A stretch of DNA of 64,000 bases from Ovis canadensis (GCF_042477335.2 NC_091727.1:126635501-126699500), one strand, 5' to 3'; shown: positions 1-11,639, counted from the stretch's first letter. Program-made: numbers and translations. The notes: generated by a model from the sequence alone, not told the origin.

Positions 1-348
1 GAAGAAAATACCAAGTATATTTCACATCCCCAGGGTCTATGAAACTAGCAATAGTCACAGGGGTCTCAGGAATGTACTTCTCAATGCCAATAGTTGCAGT
101 TTTACTCAGGTTTCAGTTCTCAAGAATCAAAACCAAGTTCCCAGGCCCACCCCTACAATGACACTTAATAACCCTGGCAACATTATTCTGCCATTAAAAC
201 CAACTCCCCCTTCTTTCTTGGTGTTTAAAGTTACTGAGGCTCTTCCAGGCTCAGACTCTTCACACCCAAGAAAATCTGTTGCTGCATAGATTGGCCTCCA
301 GTACAACCCAGCCTGATACACACCACAAGGTAGGAGGTAGATACTGTA

Positions 349-566
349 TGCACGCGTGCATGTTAAGTTGTATCCAACTCTTTGTTACCCCATGGACTGT
401 AGCCGGCCAGGATCCTCTGTCCATGAGATTTCCCAGGCAAGAATACTGGAGTGGGTTGCAATTTCCTCTTCCAGGGGATCTTCCAGACCCAGGGATTGAA
501 CCCGCATCTCCTGTGTCTCCTGCATTGCAGGCGGATTTGTTACTGTTTTAGCCATCATGGAAGCCT
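349..566 (-). mobile_element. Bov-tA SINE, near full length
   Basis: On the minus strand this reads as a tRNA-derived head followed by the BovB-derived body. On the plus strand the reversed body landmarks are visible: CCATGGACTGTAG, then AGGCAAGAATACTGGAGTGG, then the reversed A/B-box head ending near AAGCC. The tail is a short GCACGCGTGCATG run. No clear TSD was found. Confidence 0.85.
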
Positions 567-659
567 GATATATACCATGGGGAATCCTTAATAGCAGAAT
601 ACTCTGTGTAATCATGCAGGCCCTAGGACCAGACAGATAGATCCACTGTGCTACTCACC

Positions 660-832
660 AGCTGACTGAACTTGTACAAGCGCCTTAGTGGCTCTGAGCC
701 TGTTTCCTCCTCTGGGATATGGGAATACTAAGAATGCCTATCTGATGGAGCTGTGGAAGAGATTCAGTGAGATAACGCATGCCAGGACAGTGGCATGGTA
801 CCTGGCACTGGGCTTAGTAAATGATGGCTATA
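660..832 (+). repeat. MIR SINE fragment
   Basis: Diverged copy keeping the landmarks CTCTGAGCCTGTTTCCTC, a GGGAATACTA stretch and the terminal CTGGCACTGGGCTTAGTAAATG. The order of these landmarks gives the forward orientation. Confidence 0.6.
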
Positions 833-967
833 GATAAAGAGGAAGACTTGCTGTCTCTGAAACTTTGCCTTGAAGAAGTATTTCTCTAGCTCCAATTTCC
901 CCTGTTATGAAGTGAAGGGCTGAAGGCTGAGACCCTAGGAAAGAAATGGAGCAAAGGGGTGTGTACA

Positions 968-1086
968 TTTTTATTTTTTGGTCCCACAGTGCAGTTGGTG
1001 GAATCTTAGGTCCCTGACCAGAGATTGAACCCAGTCTGGCAGTGAGAGTGCTGAGTCCTAACTGTTGGACTGCCTGGGAAATCCCC
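968..1086 (-). mobile_element. CHR-type SINE
   Basis: Reversed cetartiodactyl CHR SINE. The plus strand shows TTAGGTCCCTGACCAGAGAT (the reversed box-B end of the head) and ends in CCTGGGAAATCCCC, the complement of the usual GGGAATTTCC-like start. The T-rich segment at 968-980 is the reversed poly(A) tail. Confidence 0.75.
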
Positions 1087-1881
1087 AAAGGCATGTATCT
1101 TGATGCTGACCCCTTTCCTTTAGGCACCTAGAGAACAGGACAATATTGAGAGAGGGCCTACGGTTGAAGAAAATGAAATCAGTAATGTGATGAAGTGAGG
1201 GGTGATGGGTGGGGAGAAGGTGTTTAAAGAGGGGTGGGGTGGTGGGAGATGAGGGCCTAAAAAGCTCAGAGGTTGAAATCCCATGAAACAAGAGAACCCA
1301 CAGCAACACCATGAGCTGAATGAAAGAAAGAGAAAGAAAAGTTTACAAAGTCAAAGAAGGGATAGAAGTAAGCTTCAAAAGGGATTCACAGGAGAGCTTG
1401 GGCAGACAGGTCTGAATTCTGGAAACTGCTTTGGCCTTTCTCAGAAATGTTTTGACAGAAGATTTTGGGCCAAAGGGCCTGAAATATGCTCATTATTGAA
1501 TAAATGGTCAGTTTGTTCATTCAGACTTGCTCTTATTAAAAGGAACAGTCTGCTCTCCACTCACTTCTGCAGAAACTAGCCCCAGGGAACAAGGTCGCAA
1601 ACCAGCCTCCCCAAATGAGGTTTCATATCACAGGTTTCTAAACCAGAGACATAGAGACACCTGGACTTTCCCACTTTGGAAAATGGGTTTCATTCCCTCG
1701 GGCTGGAAAACTCAGTTCTTGCCTCCAGAAAGTTACCACAGGAAGGGGTTATAGCCATCTCTGAATCGTCGAAGGAGCTGGATAACAAATAGTGTAGCTG
1801 GGTTCACTCTTGGAGTTTCTGATTCAACTGGTTGAGGTGGGGACTCCAACATATTTTTTTAATGTGCCTCCAAATGATTTT
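1087..1881. other. Unique sequence, no gene recognised
   Basis: About 0.8 kb of moderate-GC single-copy DNA with short open frames only. No splice-bounded exon, domain or known repeat was recognised. Confidence 0.5.
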
Positions 1882-2090
1882 GGACTTCCCTGGTGGCTCA
1901 GATGGTAAAGCGTCTGCCTCCAATGTGGGAAACCTGGGTTCAATCCTTGGGTCAGGAAGATCTCCTGGAGAAGCAAATGGTAACCCACTCCAGTATTTTT
2001 GCCTGGAAAATCCCATGGACCGAGAAGCCTGGTAGGCTACAGGCCATGGGGTCGCAAAGAGTCCGACACAACTGAGCAAATTCACTTTCA
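1882..2090 (+). mobile_element. Bov-tA SINE, full length
   Basis: Starts at GGACTTCCCTGGTGGCTCAG (tRNA-like head), carries GGGTTCAATCC as box B, and ends in the BovB-shared GTCGCAAAGAGTCCGACACA. It is complete and only slightly diverged. Confidence 0.9.
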
Positions 2091-2184
2091 CACGATTTTG
2101 TTACTAAGCAAGTTTTGACTGGAGACAAATATGCTTTGCTTAGATGAAAGGCACTACAATATAATCTATTCCTAACAAAGAGTG

Positions 2185-2275
2185 AGGAATCTGAGGCTCA
2201 GAGACATTGAAGCACTTGCTAATTAGAACAAAACCAGAACTGGGATTCAGGTCTCTGCCTCCCAATTTCCTGTAA
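2185..2275 (-). repeat. MIR SINE core fragment
   Basis: Reads AGGAATCTGAGGCTCAGAGA then AACCAGAACTGGGATTCAGG, the reversed MIR core. Confidence 0.6.
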
Positions 2276-2579
2276 GCTCCACTAACTGACTGACTGCTTC
2301 TTAATAAGATTGTCCTTTCAAGTTTAAGTATGGGAACAATAGATATCCCCTCCTGATTCTAATGAGTTAAACAGCAATGCTACCTTTGGGGAATAATCCT
2401 TAGAAAAGAAAACATGACAATCCCCAGTTCTATAAAAAGCATCAAGCAGAGTTTTAAAAAGAAAGGAAAATATAGCCCTTTCCCTTATGACCACCCATAA
2501 GGAGAAATTCATTACATGATTTATGTGTAGAGACCATATTTGTGGCTATAATGTTTCAGTTATAAATTATTCAGCATTG
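2276..2579. other. Unique sequence, nothing recognised
   Basis: About 300 bp of AT-rich single-copy DNA between a MIR and a CHR SINE. Only short chance open frames are present. Confidence 0.5.
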
Positions 2580-2712
2580 GAGAGTTCCTTGGTGGTCCAG
2601 TGGTTAGGCCTAGGTGCTTTCACTGCTGTGGCCCTCAGTTCAGTCCCTAGTCAGGGAACTAAGATTGTGTAAGCCATGTAGCACAGCCAAAATAAATAAA
2701 TAAACAGACAAA
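2580..2712 (+). mobile_element. CHR-type SINE with AAAT tail
   Basis: Begins GAGTTCCTTGGTGGTCCAGT and runs through AGTCAGGGAACTAAGATTG to the end-marker CACAGCCAAAATAAATAAAT. It lies in the orientation opposite to the next Bov-tA. Confidence 0.8.
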
Positions 2713-2753
2713 TAATTCAGCATCAAAGAAGGGACACCCTAGCTTTAAGATGA

Positions 2754-2991
2754 GCGTGTGTGTGTGTGTGTGTGTGTGAGTGTGTTCAGTCATGTCCAAC
2801 TCTTTTGTGACCCCATGGACTGTAGTTGGCCAGGCTCCTCTGTCCATGGGATTTTGCAGGCAAGAATAATGGAGTGGGTTGCCATTTCCTACTCCAGGGG
2901 ATCTTCCTGACTCAGGGATTGAACCTGCATCTCTTGCGTCTCCTACATTGGCTGGCGGGTTCTTTACCAGTTGAGCCACCAGGGAAGCTCC
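2754..2991 (-). mobile_element. Bov-tA SINE with (GT)n at its tail
   Basis: The reversed body ends at GAGCCACCAGGGAAGCTCC. A GT microsatellite (about 2,755-2,786) sits exactly at the position of the SINE 3' tail, so it grew from the tail. Confidence 0.88.
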
Positions 2992-3188
2992 AGTACATTC
3001 ATTAACTTAGCAGCCAAAGCCATTTTTTTTTTCAAAGCAGCAAAGAGCAATAATTACTGGCCATCAGATCCAAGTCTTTAAAAGAAAAAACCCACATATA
3101 TTAGATAGGATCTAAAGTCATTTTCCAAATACCAAGATTTTGAGGGAAATGGGAAACCACAAATAATAACTGGCTATAGTTCAAATGC

Positions 3189-3408
3189 AGACTTCCCTAG
3201 TGGTTCAGAAGTTAAAAGCATCTGCCTACAATGCAGGAGACCAGGGTTCGATCCCTGGGTCAGGAAGATCCCTTGGAGGAGGGCATGGCAACCCACTCCA
3301 GTATTCTTGCCTGGAGAATCCCATGGACAGAGGAGCCTGGTGGGTTACAGGCCATGGGGTTGCAGAGTTGGACACGATTGAAGCAAATTACTTAGCACAC
3401 ACATATCC
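3189..3408 (+). mobile_element. Bov-tA SINE, full length
   Basis: The head AGACTTCCCTAGTGGTTCAG, box B GGTTCGATCCC, and the body through GGCATGGCAACCCACTCCAG are all present. The tail is the short CACACACATA. Confidence 0.88.
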
Positions 3409-4340
3409 ATCCCTAGAGGAGAAAAGTGGCCAGATTTTTAACTAGCATGTGTTGGAGGTATGTCAGGAGACTTTTCCAACTCTCAGAGCATTTCTCCTTT
3501 CCAGATGTGTCTTCTCCATCTGTAAAATGGGTACCAACTATCGCTGCTCTTTCATACCCCACAGCATGCTCAATCACCCCCAAAGGATTAAAAGGTTGCT
3601 ACTGCTGCTCTCACTCTTCAGGCGAAAGACAGTTCCTAAGCCACAGAAATGACTGCTCTGATACCCACCTTCTCCTAATCCTACATGTGGCCTAAAGCAA
3701 ACACCGAAATTCCATGACCATACCTGGATGTCGGCAGCAAAGAGATGCAAGAAGATGAAGCAAGCCAGGCAAAGTGACAAGAAAAGCTACATCTGTACCT
3801 GTTTGTCACTATTCCCTTTGCAGAGGGTGACATCACTGTTTATTTCTATTAGAATAACTCCTCATGGGAGGGCCTCAAACTTGTCCTCTTTGCAGGAAGG
3901 CAAGTTGGAGAGAAGCTGACTCACTCAGCCCTCAGCCTCTGGAAAATTCTGGAACCAATCTAGCTGACCTCTGAGTTCAGTGACGATGCAGCAGTAGCTT
4001 TGTTCCAAGTGTCTTACAACATACATCTCTAAAGTTCATTTGTCATTGTCTGCAGCTGCAGCGGCCACCAGCAGAAATGACCCTAAATAGCCATTCACTT
4101 CACAGTGAATTTAGAGGGACTTGATGTTGGAAAATGCTTTTGACACAGTACTAGTTGGAGATGAATTAAAAAACGTGTTTGCTTAAATAATTGAAGGTGA
4201 AATGTGTATTATATATGTTTCACGTGCAGTTAGGGATTTCTGCCCCAGCCATCGTGATGCCAAACACGAGTTCCTACCTAGCACTTGATTTAAGGTGCCA
4301 AATCTGAATTAGCAGAAGATCTCAAAAGGAGGAACAAAGT
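3409..4340. other. Unique sequence, no gene recognised
   Basis: About 0.9 kb without a recognised exon. A short MIR-like scrap (CCATCTGTAAAATGGGTACC, about 3,518-3,538) is present. The open frames at 3,426-3,695 overlap it and show no family features. Confidence 0.5.
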
Positions 4341-5048
4341 ATACTTTGATATACTGCAGTTGGAGTGCAAATTGGTTTAAAAAAATCACTTTAGAAGGCA
4401 CTTTAGCAACATATATATATATATAAAACTGAACAAACCCAATCCCAGGAATTTATCTTAAGGAAATAGTGAGCCAAACGCATATAATCGAGTCCACAGA
4501 CGTTCATGGTGGCATTGTTGAAGTGCTCATAAAGGAACAGAGTGGTGATGATTATTTTTTGAAATCGTAAACATTTCTGTGCAATGAAAGACACTAAAAT
4601 CAAAGTCAAAAGAGAAATAATAGACTAGTTACTGTATTTGCAATATAGATCATGGCTAAATTATTACTACCCAAAATATATAGAGAGATTCTGGTTATCA
4701 CAATGAGCAAGAACAACCCAGTAGAAAAATAGCAAAGGATATGAAATGGCAACGCAGAAGAAGAAATGCAGATGTGCCAGACACATACTTCAGCCTCACT
4801 AGCACTCAAAAAAAAAAAAAAATACCCAAAGGAAAAGGAGACTTTTTCAGCAATCACATTGTCAGAGATTGAAAGGATCCACCAACCTAACTGAAATGGG
4901 TGAGGAATAGCATGGAGAAATGGCCATTTTGGGGGGAGAAGGTAAGTCACCATCGACTTCCTGGAGGGCAAATGAGCAGGCTCTCTAAAAAAGAAAAGAG
5001 AGATGTGAAAACTAAACTCTTTGAACCAATAAGGTCACTACTGTGAAT
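4341..5048 (+). repeat. HAL1/L1M-type old LINE, 3' part, first piece
   Basis: Diverged LINE text: TTGGAGTGCAAATTGG, a CACTTTAGAAGGCA stretch, and AATCCCAGGAATTTATCTTA, in the order expected near the 3' end of old L1-like elements. An AT microsatellite lies at about 4,410-4,425. It is split from the next piece by a Bov-tA. Confidence 0.6.
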
Positions 5049-5273
5049 CTGTGTGTGTATTCAGATGCTCAGTCAAGTCCCACTTTTTTGTGATCCAACA
5101 GACTGTATCCTGCTGGGCTCCTCTGTCCATGGAACTTTCCAGGCAAGAATACTGGAATGGGTTGCCATTTCCTCCTTTGGTGGAATCTTCCCAACCCAGG
5201 GATTGAACCTGTGTCTCCTAAGTCTCCTGCATTGGTGGGCAGATTCTTTATCACTGAGCCACCTGGAAAGTCC
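5049..5273 (-). mobile_element. Bov-tA SINE with TSD, inside an old LINE
   Basis: Flanked by the 9-bp direct repeat ACTGTGAAT (5,040-5,048 and 5,274-5,282), which is the target duplication. It interrupts the HAL1/L1M-type element and is therefore younger. Confidence 0.9.
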
Positions 5274-5282
5274 ACTGTGAAT

Positions 5283-5760
5283 TTACACTGCAAAAATGCT
5301 GGCCACAGTATGGAGAGACACGTGCAGAAGGAAGTAGGCTGCACCAGTATTTAATAATTTGTAAAATTTGAAACAATGTAAAAATTCACCAATAAAGCTT
5401 GGATTTAAAAAATTAGGTCACAACTGGATGGCAGAATACTATGCAACTGTTAAAAAGAATGAACTAGCTAGATGTATACTGGCAGGCAAAGACCTCCAGA
5501 CACAGTGTCCAGTGAAGTGCACACTATAGAGCAGTATATGGTGTCTTGGTCACATCTTTTATGACTATTTTAGGCACATGAATACATATATGAATATTCA
5601 CAGGAACACACACATAACTATACATACCAAACTGTGAACATAGTGGGTAATCAGTGGTGGAGAGGCCAGGAACATTCTACTTCATATTCCTATTTTTACA
5701 AGCCATAAGCATGTATTATTTTGATCATAAAAATGCATTTTTTAAACAAGAAGTGAGGCA
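5283..5760 (+). repeat. HAL1/L1M-type old LINE, 3' part, second piece
   Basis: Continues the element after the SINE, with GGCAGAATACTATGCAACTG and TTAAAAAGAATGAACTAGC, the typical old-L1 3'-UTR-proximal text. Confidence 0.65.
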
Positions 5761-6058
5761 AGCTGTACCACTCCCCCACAATTCCAGCTCCCACTCTAAA
5801 CCTCTAAAAATGTCCCCTTCAAGGACATGGTGTTCCAGGATCTAAGACAATTTCTAATTCCCAAAGACATGAGCTTTTGCTGTTTAGAAGTTGAACTAGG
5901 ATGAGAAAGTCTGGAAAGAGGTAGAAGGGTTGTGGCATTTTATCAGAAGAGCTTGTTTCATGTAGTGGTGTCATTATGGACACCCTTTCTAGAACAATCT
6001 CCCTCTCCCATCCTTCCAAGTCTCCCACCTTTCTTTCTGCCATGCCTCCTTTTCTCCT
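5761..6058. other. Unique sequence
   Basis: About 300 bp between the LINE and a BovB piece. Nothing is recognised beyond pyrimidine-rich stretches at 5,995-6,060. Confidence 0.5.
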
Positions 6059-6360
6059 TCAGTTCAGTTCAGTTCAGTTGCTCAGTTGTGTCCGACTCTT
6101 TGTGATCCCATGAATCGCAGCACACCATGCCTCCCTGTCCATCACCATCTCCTGGAGTTCACACAGACTCACGTCCATCGAGTCCGTGATGCCATCCAGC
6201 CATCTCATCCTCGGTCGTCCCCTTCTCCTGCCCCCAATCCCTCTGAGCATCAGAGTCTTTTCCAATGAGTCAACTCTTCGCATGAGGTGGCCAAAGTACT
6301 GGAGCTTCAGCTTTAGCATCATTCCTTCCAAAGAAATCCCAGGGTTGATCTCTTTCATAA
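6059..6360 (-). mobile_element. BovB (RTE) LINE, 5'-truncated 3' end
   Basis: On the plus strand it begins with the reversed tail CAGTTCAGTTCAGTTCAGTT and continues into the antisense of the C-terminal reverse-transcriptase ORF (read on the minus strand through MRWLDGI and [14 protein letters not shown]). About 300 bp of the full element remain. Confidence 0.92.
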
Positions 6361-7034
6361 TGTTGGGAGAAAGGGAAATGACTAGCTCACTTCAGTTCCT
6401 TTTTTGTTTTTCCTTCAACTCCAAGATTCAATCCCATTCTTTCATCCTAAAGAAATTTCACTCTAACCTCTACACCACCCCAGTCCATTTGGCACAAGGC
6501 TCATCCCAGTACTTCCAATTTCCTCTTAGATAAGACTGACAATTCCAGCTCTGGGAGTCTTCAGAGTTTAGCGAGCATCTACAAGTGATCCTAGGCTGTG
6601 TACCAACACCAACAGCCAGCAGACCAGGAGCTACAAACCTAGATGACCCTGACATTACATGCCTGTGGTAGCGGATGTGGGCCCTTCTCTGGGGAGTGCA
6701 TCAGTAGTTTTCATCAGACTTTCAAGGAGGTCCTTGGTCCATGCAATGTTAATAATGACCAAGGTAGAGGGACTGGGATGATTTAATCACCCACTGGGTA
6801 TCTTGGCAGGACACCCAGACCTTACGTTTCCAGATAGCTGCATGGCTTGGTGAATCAGACAACCATTCGCTCAAAAGGAATGGAGATCCGGAGATACAAG
6901 GAAGCAGGCCTTTGAGGCCTCCCAGATAAACCTGTTCCTCTGCTACAGCCCACACAACTCAGCCTTGGACACGACCTCCAAGTCCCACTGAATGAGCCAA
7001 TCCACACTCCCCTGAAATATACAAGGAGCCAGGC
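6361..7034. other. Unique sequence, no gene recognised
   Basis: About 0.67 kb of single-copy DNA. Both strands have frames of 60-115 codons, but these begin in flanking repeats or lack any family feature. Confidence 0.5.
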
Positions 7035-7183
7035 AGGCTCTTTTGTACATGGAATTCTCCAGGCAAGAATACTGGAGTGGGTAGCCAGTCTCTTCTCCAG
7101 GGGATCTTCCCAACCCAGGTATCAAACCCAGGTTTGCTGCATTGCAAGTAGATTCTTTACTGTCTAGTCACCAAGGAGGCGCC
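7035..7183 (-). mobile_element. Bov-tA SINE, 3' end missing
   Basis: Starts abruptly in the body (TGTACATGGAATTCTCCAGG) and ends at the head with AAGGAGGCGCC, so the BovB-shared end is absent. Confidence 0.8.
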
Positions 7184-7269
7184 ATACAAGAACACAGCTG
7201 GGTATAAAGCTGTGTAAAGAGCGTAAGGAGGCAGCAGATCTGAGTTTTAGCTTTTAGGAGGACTTCCGT

Positions 7270-7380
7270 TCTGACATATGGTAGCTGTGTGACCTTAGGT
7301 GGCTTACTGCACTTCTCTGGACCTCATTTGCCTCATCCAAAGAGCACGTTTGAATCAGATGAACGTCATGAGGCACTTGC
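7270..7380 (+). repeat. MIR SINE fragment
   Basis: Contains GGTAGCTGTGTGACCTTAGG followed by CTCTGGACCTCATTTGCCTC, the MIR core in forward order. Confidence 0.65.
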
Positions 7381-8324
7381 AGCTCTACCGTGCTATGACT
7401 CTCCCCTCCCGGATAGGCATTTCCACTAAGCTCTCCAGGACAGAGAATGACTTCACTCTCACTTTCCAGCATCACATCTTAAAGTCACACAGTTTCCTCT
7501 TGTGGTTAAACCTAAATCCCTCCTACTGCGATGGAAGCTTGCTGCTTGCATGTGGGAAATTGCTGGTCTGTGTACAGAGCACCATAGACTGCTAACTCTA
7601 ATGCCCTCACCTCAGTCTCTACCTCAAACCCAGTCTGCAATGATTATTTAGTGGTTAATCCTCAAGAACTCTATCCTTTCAAGGTAACTTGTAAGGAAAG
7701 GAAGGAATTAACAAAGAGTCAAGGGAATCAGGAAGGGTCAATGGTCATGAGAGTGGGTTTTTTTTTTTTTTTTTTTTTGCTTTAAATTTCCTTAAAGATG
7801 GCCATGACTTCCTACTGGCAAAAGGGACCCTGGAAACTGGTCAAGAAACCTCTCCTGCAAATAGGACTCTGGTCCAGATGGGGCACTGGGGCCACTGGAG
7901 AGGAGCCCGTAGCAGTCAGCTTCCAAGATGGTCCTTTAGAACTGCTTCTGTAGGAGGATGAGTCTGAAGGATAAAAGCAATTTTCCAGCTACATTTAATT
8001 CCCACCTCCAGGGCTCTCTGGTCAGCAGGGTGTGTTCAGATTGATGGGATTTCCTTGAGGCTGCACTGATGATACCTCTGGACCAGGAAATTAAAGGCCA
8101 TGCTGAAAGTGTCAGGATGTGAAAGGAAGTAACCCCAGAGAACTGATTCACCCAAGGTTGGATGAGGATATAGGTTTTCTGCAGTCAAAGCAGAGCAGAG
8201 AACTGAGATAGACTGCCCAATAAGGCAGCAGAAAAACAGGACTAGGGCCCAAACTATCGAGATAATTGCTTTAATTCTTCACTTCCCTTTCATAATAACC
8301 TTGAGTTTATATAGAGCCTTTCTT
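7381..8324. other. Unique sequence with a T19 tract
   Basis: About 0.94 kb. A run of about 19 T residues at 7,760-7,778 may be a reversed poly(A) remnant of a lost retroelement. No exon was recognised. Confidence 0.45.
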
Positions 8325-8480
8325 CTAAGGAGCTCAAAATACTTGCAGAGATATTATCTTAGTTGTCATCACACCATCAGAGTCAGTGAGAGCAATGATC
8401 ATTATCAACTTCATTTTACACATGGGGGAAGGAAAGCCTAGAGGGCTGAAGCAAGTCATCCAAGTTTACTCAGCAAGACA
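8325..8480 (-). repeat. MIR SINE fragment
   Basis: Reads ATTATCTTAGTTGTCATCAC, then CTTCATTTTACACATGGGGG, then CATCCAAGTTTACTCAGCA, the reversed MIR order. Confidence 0.6.
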
Positions 8481-9450
8481 ATGACAGCCTCCAAACTCAG
8501 TGCAAAAATGCTCTTGCCTGGCATTGCCCAAAGAATGTTCTTCCCCACACCAGCTCAGCCAAATGCTTGCTGGAACACCAGGTTCTGTGGGCAAAGATAT
8601 ATACACTGGCCTAGTGACGGCTTTTAGAAGCCCTGCAATAAACAAAACTGTTTCTGTTTAAGCAAGACTTTCTCAAATTTAACCACAGAACTCAGTGGGT
8701 GTGTGTGTGGGGGGGGGTGGGTGAGTGGGTGTGTGTGTGGGGGGGTGTGAGTGTGTGTGTAACACCTACTACCATCCTATGGAACTAGTCTTTTTGGAAC
8801 CCGCATTAGGAAGCATTGTCCTAGCCATTAGACTAATCTGAGTATCACCACAGTAACAGATCCATTCCATTCTAGCCCAAGCTGTAGAGGATGTTTCTTA
8901 GAGATAACGCCCCATACCTTATGATACTGACAGCCAGTGACCAAAGGACCTTGATGCACCCAAAGGACCTTAGGGCATCATTTCCTCTGCAGCAGGGCAC
9001 TGGCCGGATGAGAGGAAGCCGATCCAAGCTTGCCTACTTCTGCTGGCACACCTTTCAAATAGAAGCCAGAGCTATTTGGGGTCTTCATTGAAGGGAGTAA
9101 ATGCCTGGGATGCTGGTCCAAACGTTCAGGGTCCACACTCTTAACTAGCAGAAGTTTGTGCTCACCAGGCACTTACAGTAGAAATCATCCATCTCTTAGG
9201 TTCATTCCTAGTGCCATTCATCAGTCCATGCAATCAGTGCCCACACAACAAAACAGAAGACTCAGAATCTGCCCCTGCTGTGGCTTCATTGCATGAGTAT
9301 TAGAGTGGTCATCATATATCCATTTCAGAGCTAACATACGGCACAGAAATACTGTGCTATTATTAATTACCAGTGACACTACTAAGAGTACCTAAAATGT
9401 AAAACTCCCTGAAGACTCTGTCCTGATTAATTTGTATTTTATATACAATT
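8481..9450. other. Unique sequence with a G/GT-rich simple repeat
   Basis: About 1 kb. The segment 8,694-8,760 is a GTGTG/GGGGGG/GGTG composite microsatellite that could form G-quadruplexes. The rest is single copy with no recognisable coding signal. Confidence 0.5.
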
Positions 9451-9452
9451 CG

Positions 9453-9690
9453 GGGCTTCCCAGGTGGCGCTAGTGGTAAAGAATCCACTTGCCAATACAG
9501 GAGACATAAGAGACACGGGTTTGACATGGTTGACACGGGTCAGAAAGATCCCCTGGAGGAGGGCATGGTAACTCACTCTAATATTGTTGGCTGGAGAATC
9601 CCATGGACAGAGGAGCCTGGTGGGCTATGGTCGATAGGATCTCAAAGAATCAGACACAACTGAAGTGACTTAGCATGCACGCATATACAA
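9453..9690 (+). mobile_element. Bov-tA SINE carrying a GGTGGCGCTAG head
   Basis: The head reads GGCTTCCCAGGTGGCGCTAG, the subfamily variant whose core resembles a CTCF site. The body is complete and the tail is GCATGCACGCATATACA. Confidence 0.88.
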
Positions 9691-10264
9691 TTCAAATAAC
9701 AGAAGATCACAAAGGATTTCATATTTATTCCTGCCATTTTCACATTTTCTTTTAGTGTTTATTAAACATCCACACCATGAGGGAAAAGGCTTCCACTGAA
9801 ATTGGTAAATTTGTATGCAAAAAGTAAATGTAATACAAATATACCTTTCTGTATCCATCCGTTGTTTATGGGAACATTTCTGTATAAATCGATTTTTGGT
9901 AAAAATATTCACTGTAAAGGTCACAGGGGCACTGTTATTTAAGATGATCTGATTATGAATCCTTTTGTAAAACAACAAATTCTGCAATGTGAATACTGTC
10001 CCCATCTAGTTGGTTTGCCTTGTTAATCCATAATTACACATATCAGATTTGCTTAAAGCAAAACACACTAATATTAATAAATGAGCTAGACATTTCTTAA
10101 GACGGGGGTGTATTCTGATCTGTATCAGTCTGCAATGCTGGCTCCTTTTGAATCCACTATTAATCACCATCCCAGTCCAAGGAGATTCATCCTAACTTTG
10201 TTGAGAATGTAACAGTGACCCGTCCAAGGATTCCTCTGTCTTTATATTTGCTGTCACTTCAATT
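9691..10264. other. AT-rich unique sequence
   Basis: About 0.57 kb. The 111-codon minus frame (9,670-10,005) starts inside the SINE and shows no domain. No exon was recognised. Confidence 0.5.
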
Positions 10265-10570
10265 TAACCACCTGGTGAATTAATTCTTCAAGACTCATTC
10301 AAATGTCACTTCGCCCATGAAACCTTTCTTGATCTTCTCCCCACTCCTCCAGGCAGGCTTCCCTCTTCCATGGTCTTACAGTACCCTGCCCAGGCCTTGT
10401 CAAACTCTATGGTAATTATCTGTTTACACTTTCTCTCTTGCCTACCAGACTGTGCACTCCCTGAGAGCTGAGGTGATGTTTCATTCATTTATTCATTTCT
10501 ATACTTCCAATACCTAACACCTCTGGCGCATAGCAGGTGTTTAATAAATGTCGGTTGTTTGACTAAATGA
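10265..10570 (+). repeat. L2 LINE 3' end
   Basis: Typical L2 3' text in order: CATTCAAATGTCACTTCGCC, CCTTTCTTGATCTTC, CAGACTGTGCACTCCCTGAG, and the terminal GTGTTTAATAAATGTCGGTT. Confidence 0.85.
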
Positions 10571-11227
10571 TCACTGTTCTTAATTGTACATTTTTTGACC
10601 CTGAAAAACAACACTTTATTAAAATCATAAATTAAAATGTCAAGAGAAGGCTTACTAGTTTTGTTCATTTTTACTGATCTCTTCTTTCTTTGGTAAAAAA
10701 AAAAAAATTGCCATGCCAATTCACACCTTATGGATCAACCAACAAAAAACCCTCTAAACCAAATCCACAACTAATACATAATGCTTTTAGCATGTCCGTT
10801 TTCTCCAAACATAATACAGCTACCTCCTAACCCACCGCTAACATCACTGCAGTAAAGACATGAGGATTCACTAATTAAAGGGGTGGGATGAGGAAGAGGG
10901 GTGGGGGGAGTTACTGCAGGGATCACTGTAAGAGCTTTGTATCCTCATTGGCTGAGAAGAGAAGCCTGCTAAGAAAGTTGGGCATCTTTGGGGGAACCAT
11001 AATGATGTCCAGTGGGACTTGGCCAACCTGGCTAGAGATTCCACATCCAGAATGTCCTAAGCAACAGCCCCAGCTGGGGGATTTCCATGACTTTGAAACC
11101 ATCATTACCCTTCTGATGTGGGCAGAACAGGTTGGACCTGATCTGCCTGTGTGTTGCTGCAATCTGGCTTGGCATGGGATGATACCCAAGGACATGTAAT
11201 GCCAAGAGTAGCCTAGCCCCATGGTGC
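10571..11227. other. Unique sequence, no gene recognised
   Basis: About 0.65 kb, with an A12 run at 10,696-10,707. Frames on both strands of 10,888-11,199 are mutual shadows, and the minus one depends on translating the CA repeat. Confidence 0.5.
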
Positions 11228-11229
11228 AG

Positions 11230-11261
<32 letters not shown>

Positions 11262-11262
11262 A
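11228..11262. repeat. (CA)n microsatellite
   Basis: About 17 CA units with one TA interruption near the right end. It is a likely polymorphic marker in unique DNA. Confidence 0.95.
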
Positions 11263-11639
11263 CCCCACTCCAATTCACACTCAAAAACCCCACGCAAAAC
11301 CTGCACTATCTTCCTCCCAAATTTGCTTTCCTGTGTGCCAGTCACACACAGGGAGTGCCCCTCACTTTCCCTCACTTCTCCAGACTGCCCCATCCACACC
11401 CCACTCTACCGGCACACTGTAGCCTAGCCTGGAACTGGAACCTGGTGGGGACTGGTTTTGTGGTAGGCAACAAAGCCTCATGCACCCAGGCGTCCCGCTG
11501 GATCCACTCCATCCATCTCTCCCCGCCCCCACCCATGAGAACCCCCAACAAGAGAAAGCTCAGCTCTGGGAAGTGGATGTGGGGATTGGGGGCCCAAAGA
11601 AAGAGAGCTTTAGAGGTGGGCAGGGTCACGAGTCCAGGC
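11263..11639. other. C-rich unique sequence at the shoulder of a CpG island
   Basis: GC content rises toward the right and CpG becomes more frequent from about 11,480. No exon can be assigned. Confidence 0.5.

Noticed and set aside
1882-1960. tRNA gene
   Set aside because: The tRNA-like A and B boxes belong to Bov-tA SINE heads, here and in all other copies. No cloverleaf with an intact acceptor stem was seen anywhere.
10923-11399. 158-codon minus frame
   Set aside because: Contains a long CVCV run from the (CA)n repeat and overlaps an opposite frame. No homology recognised.
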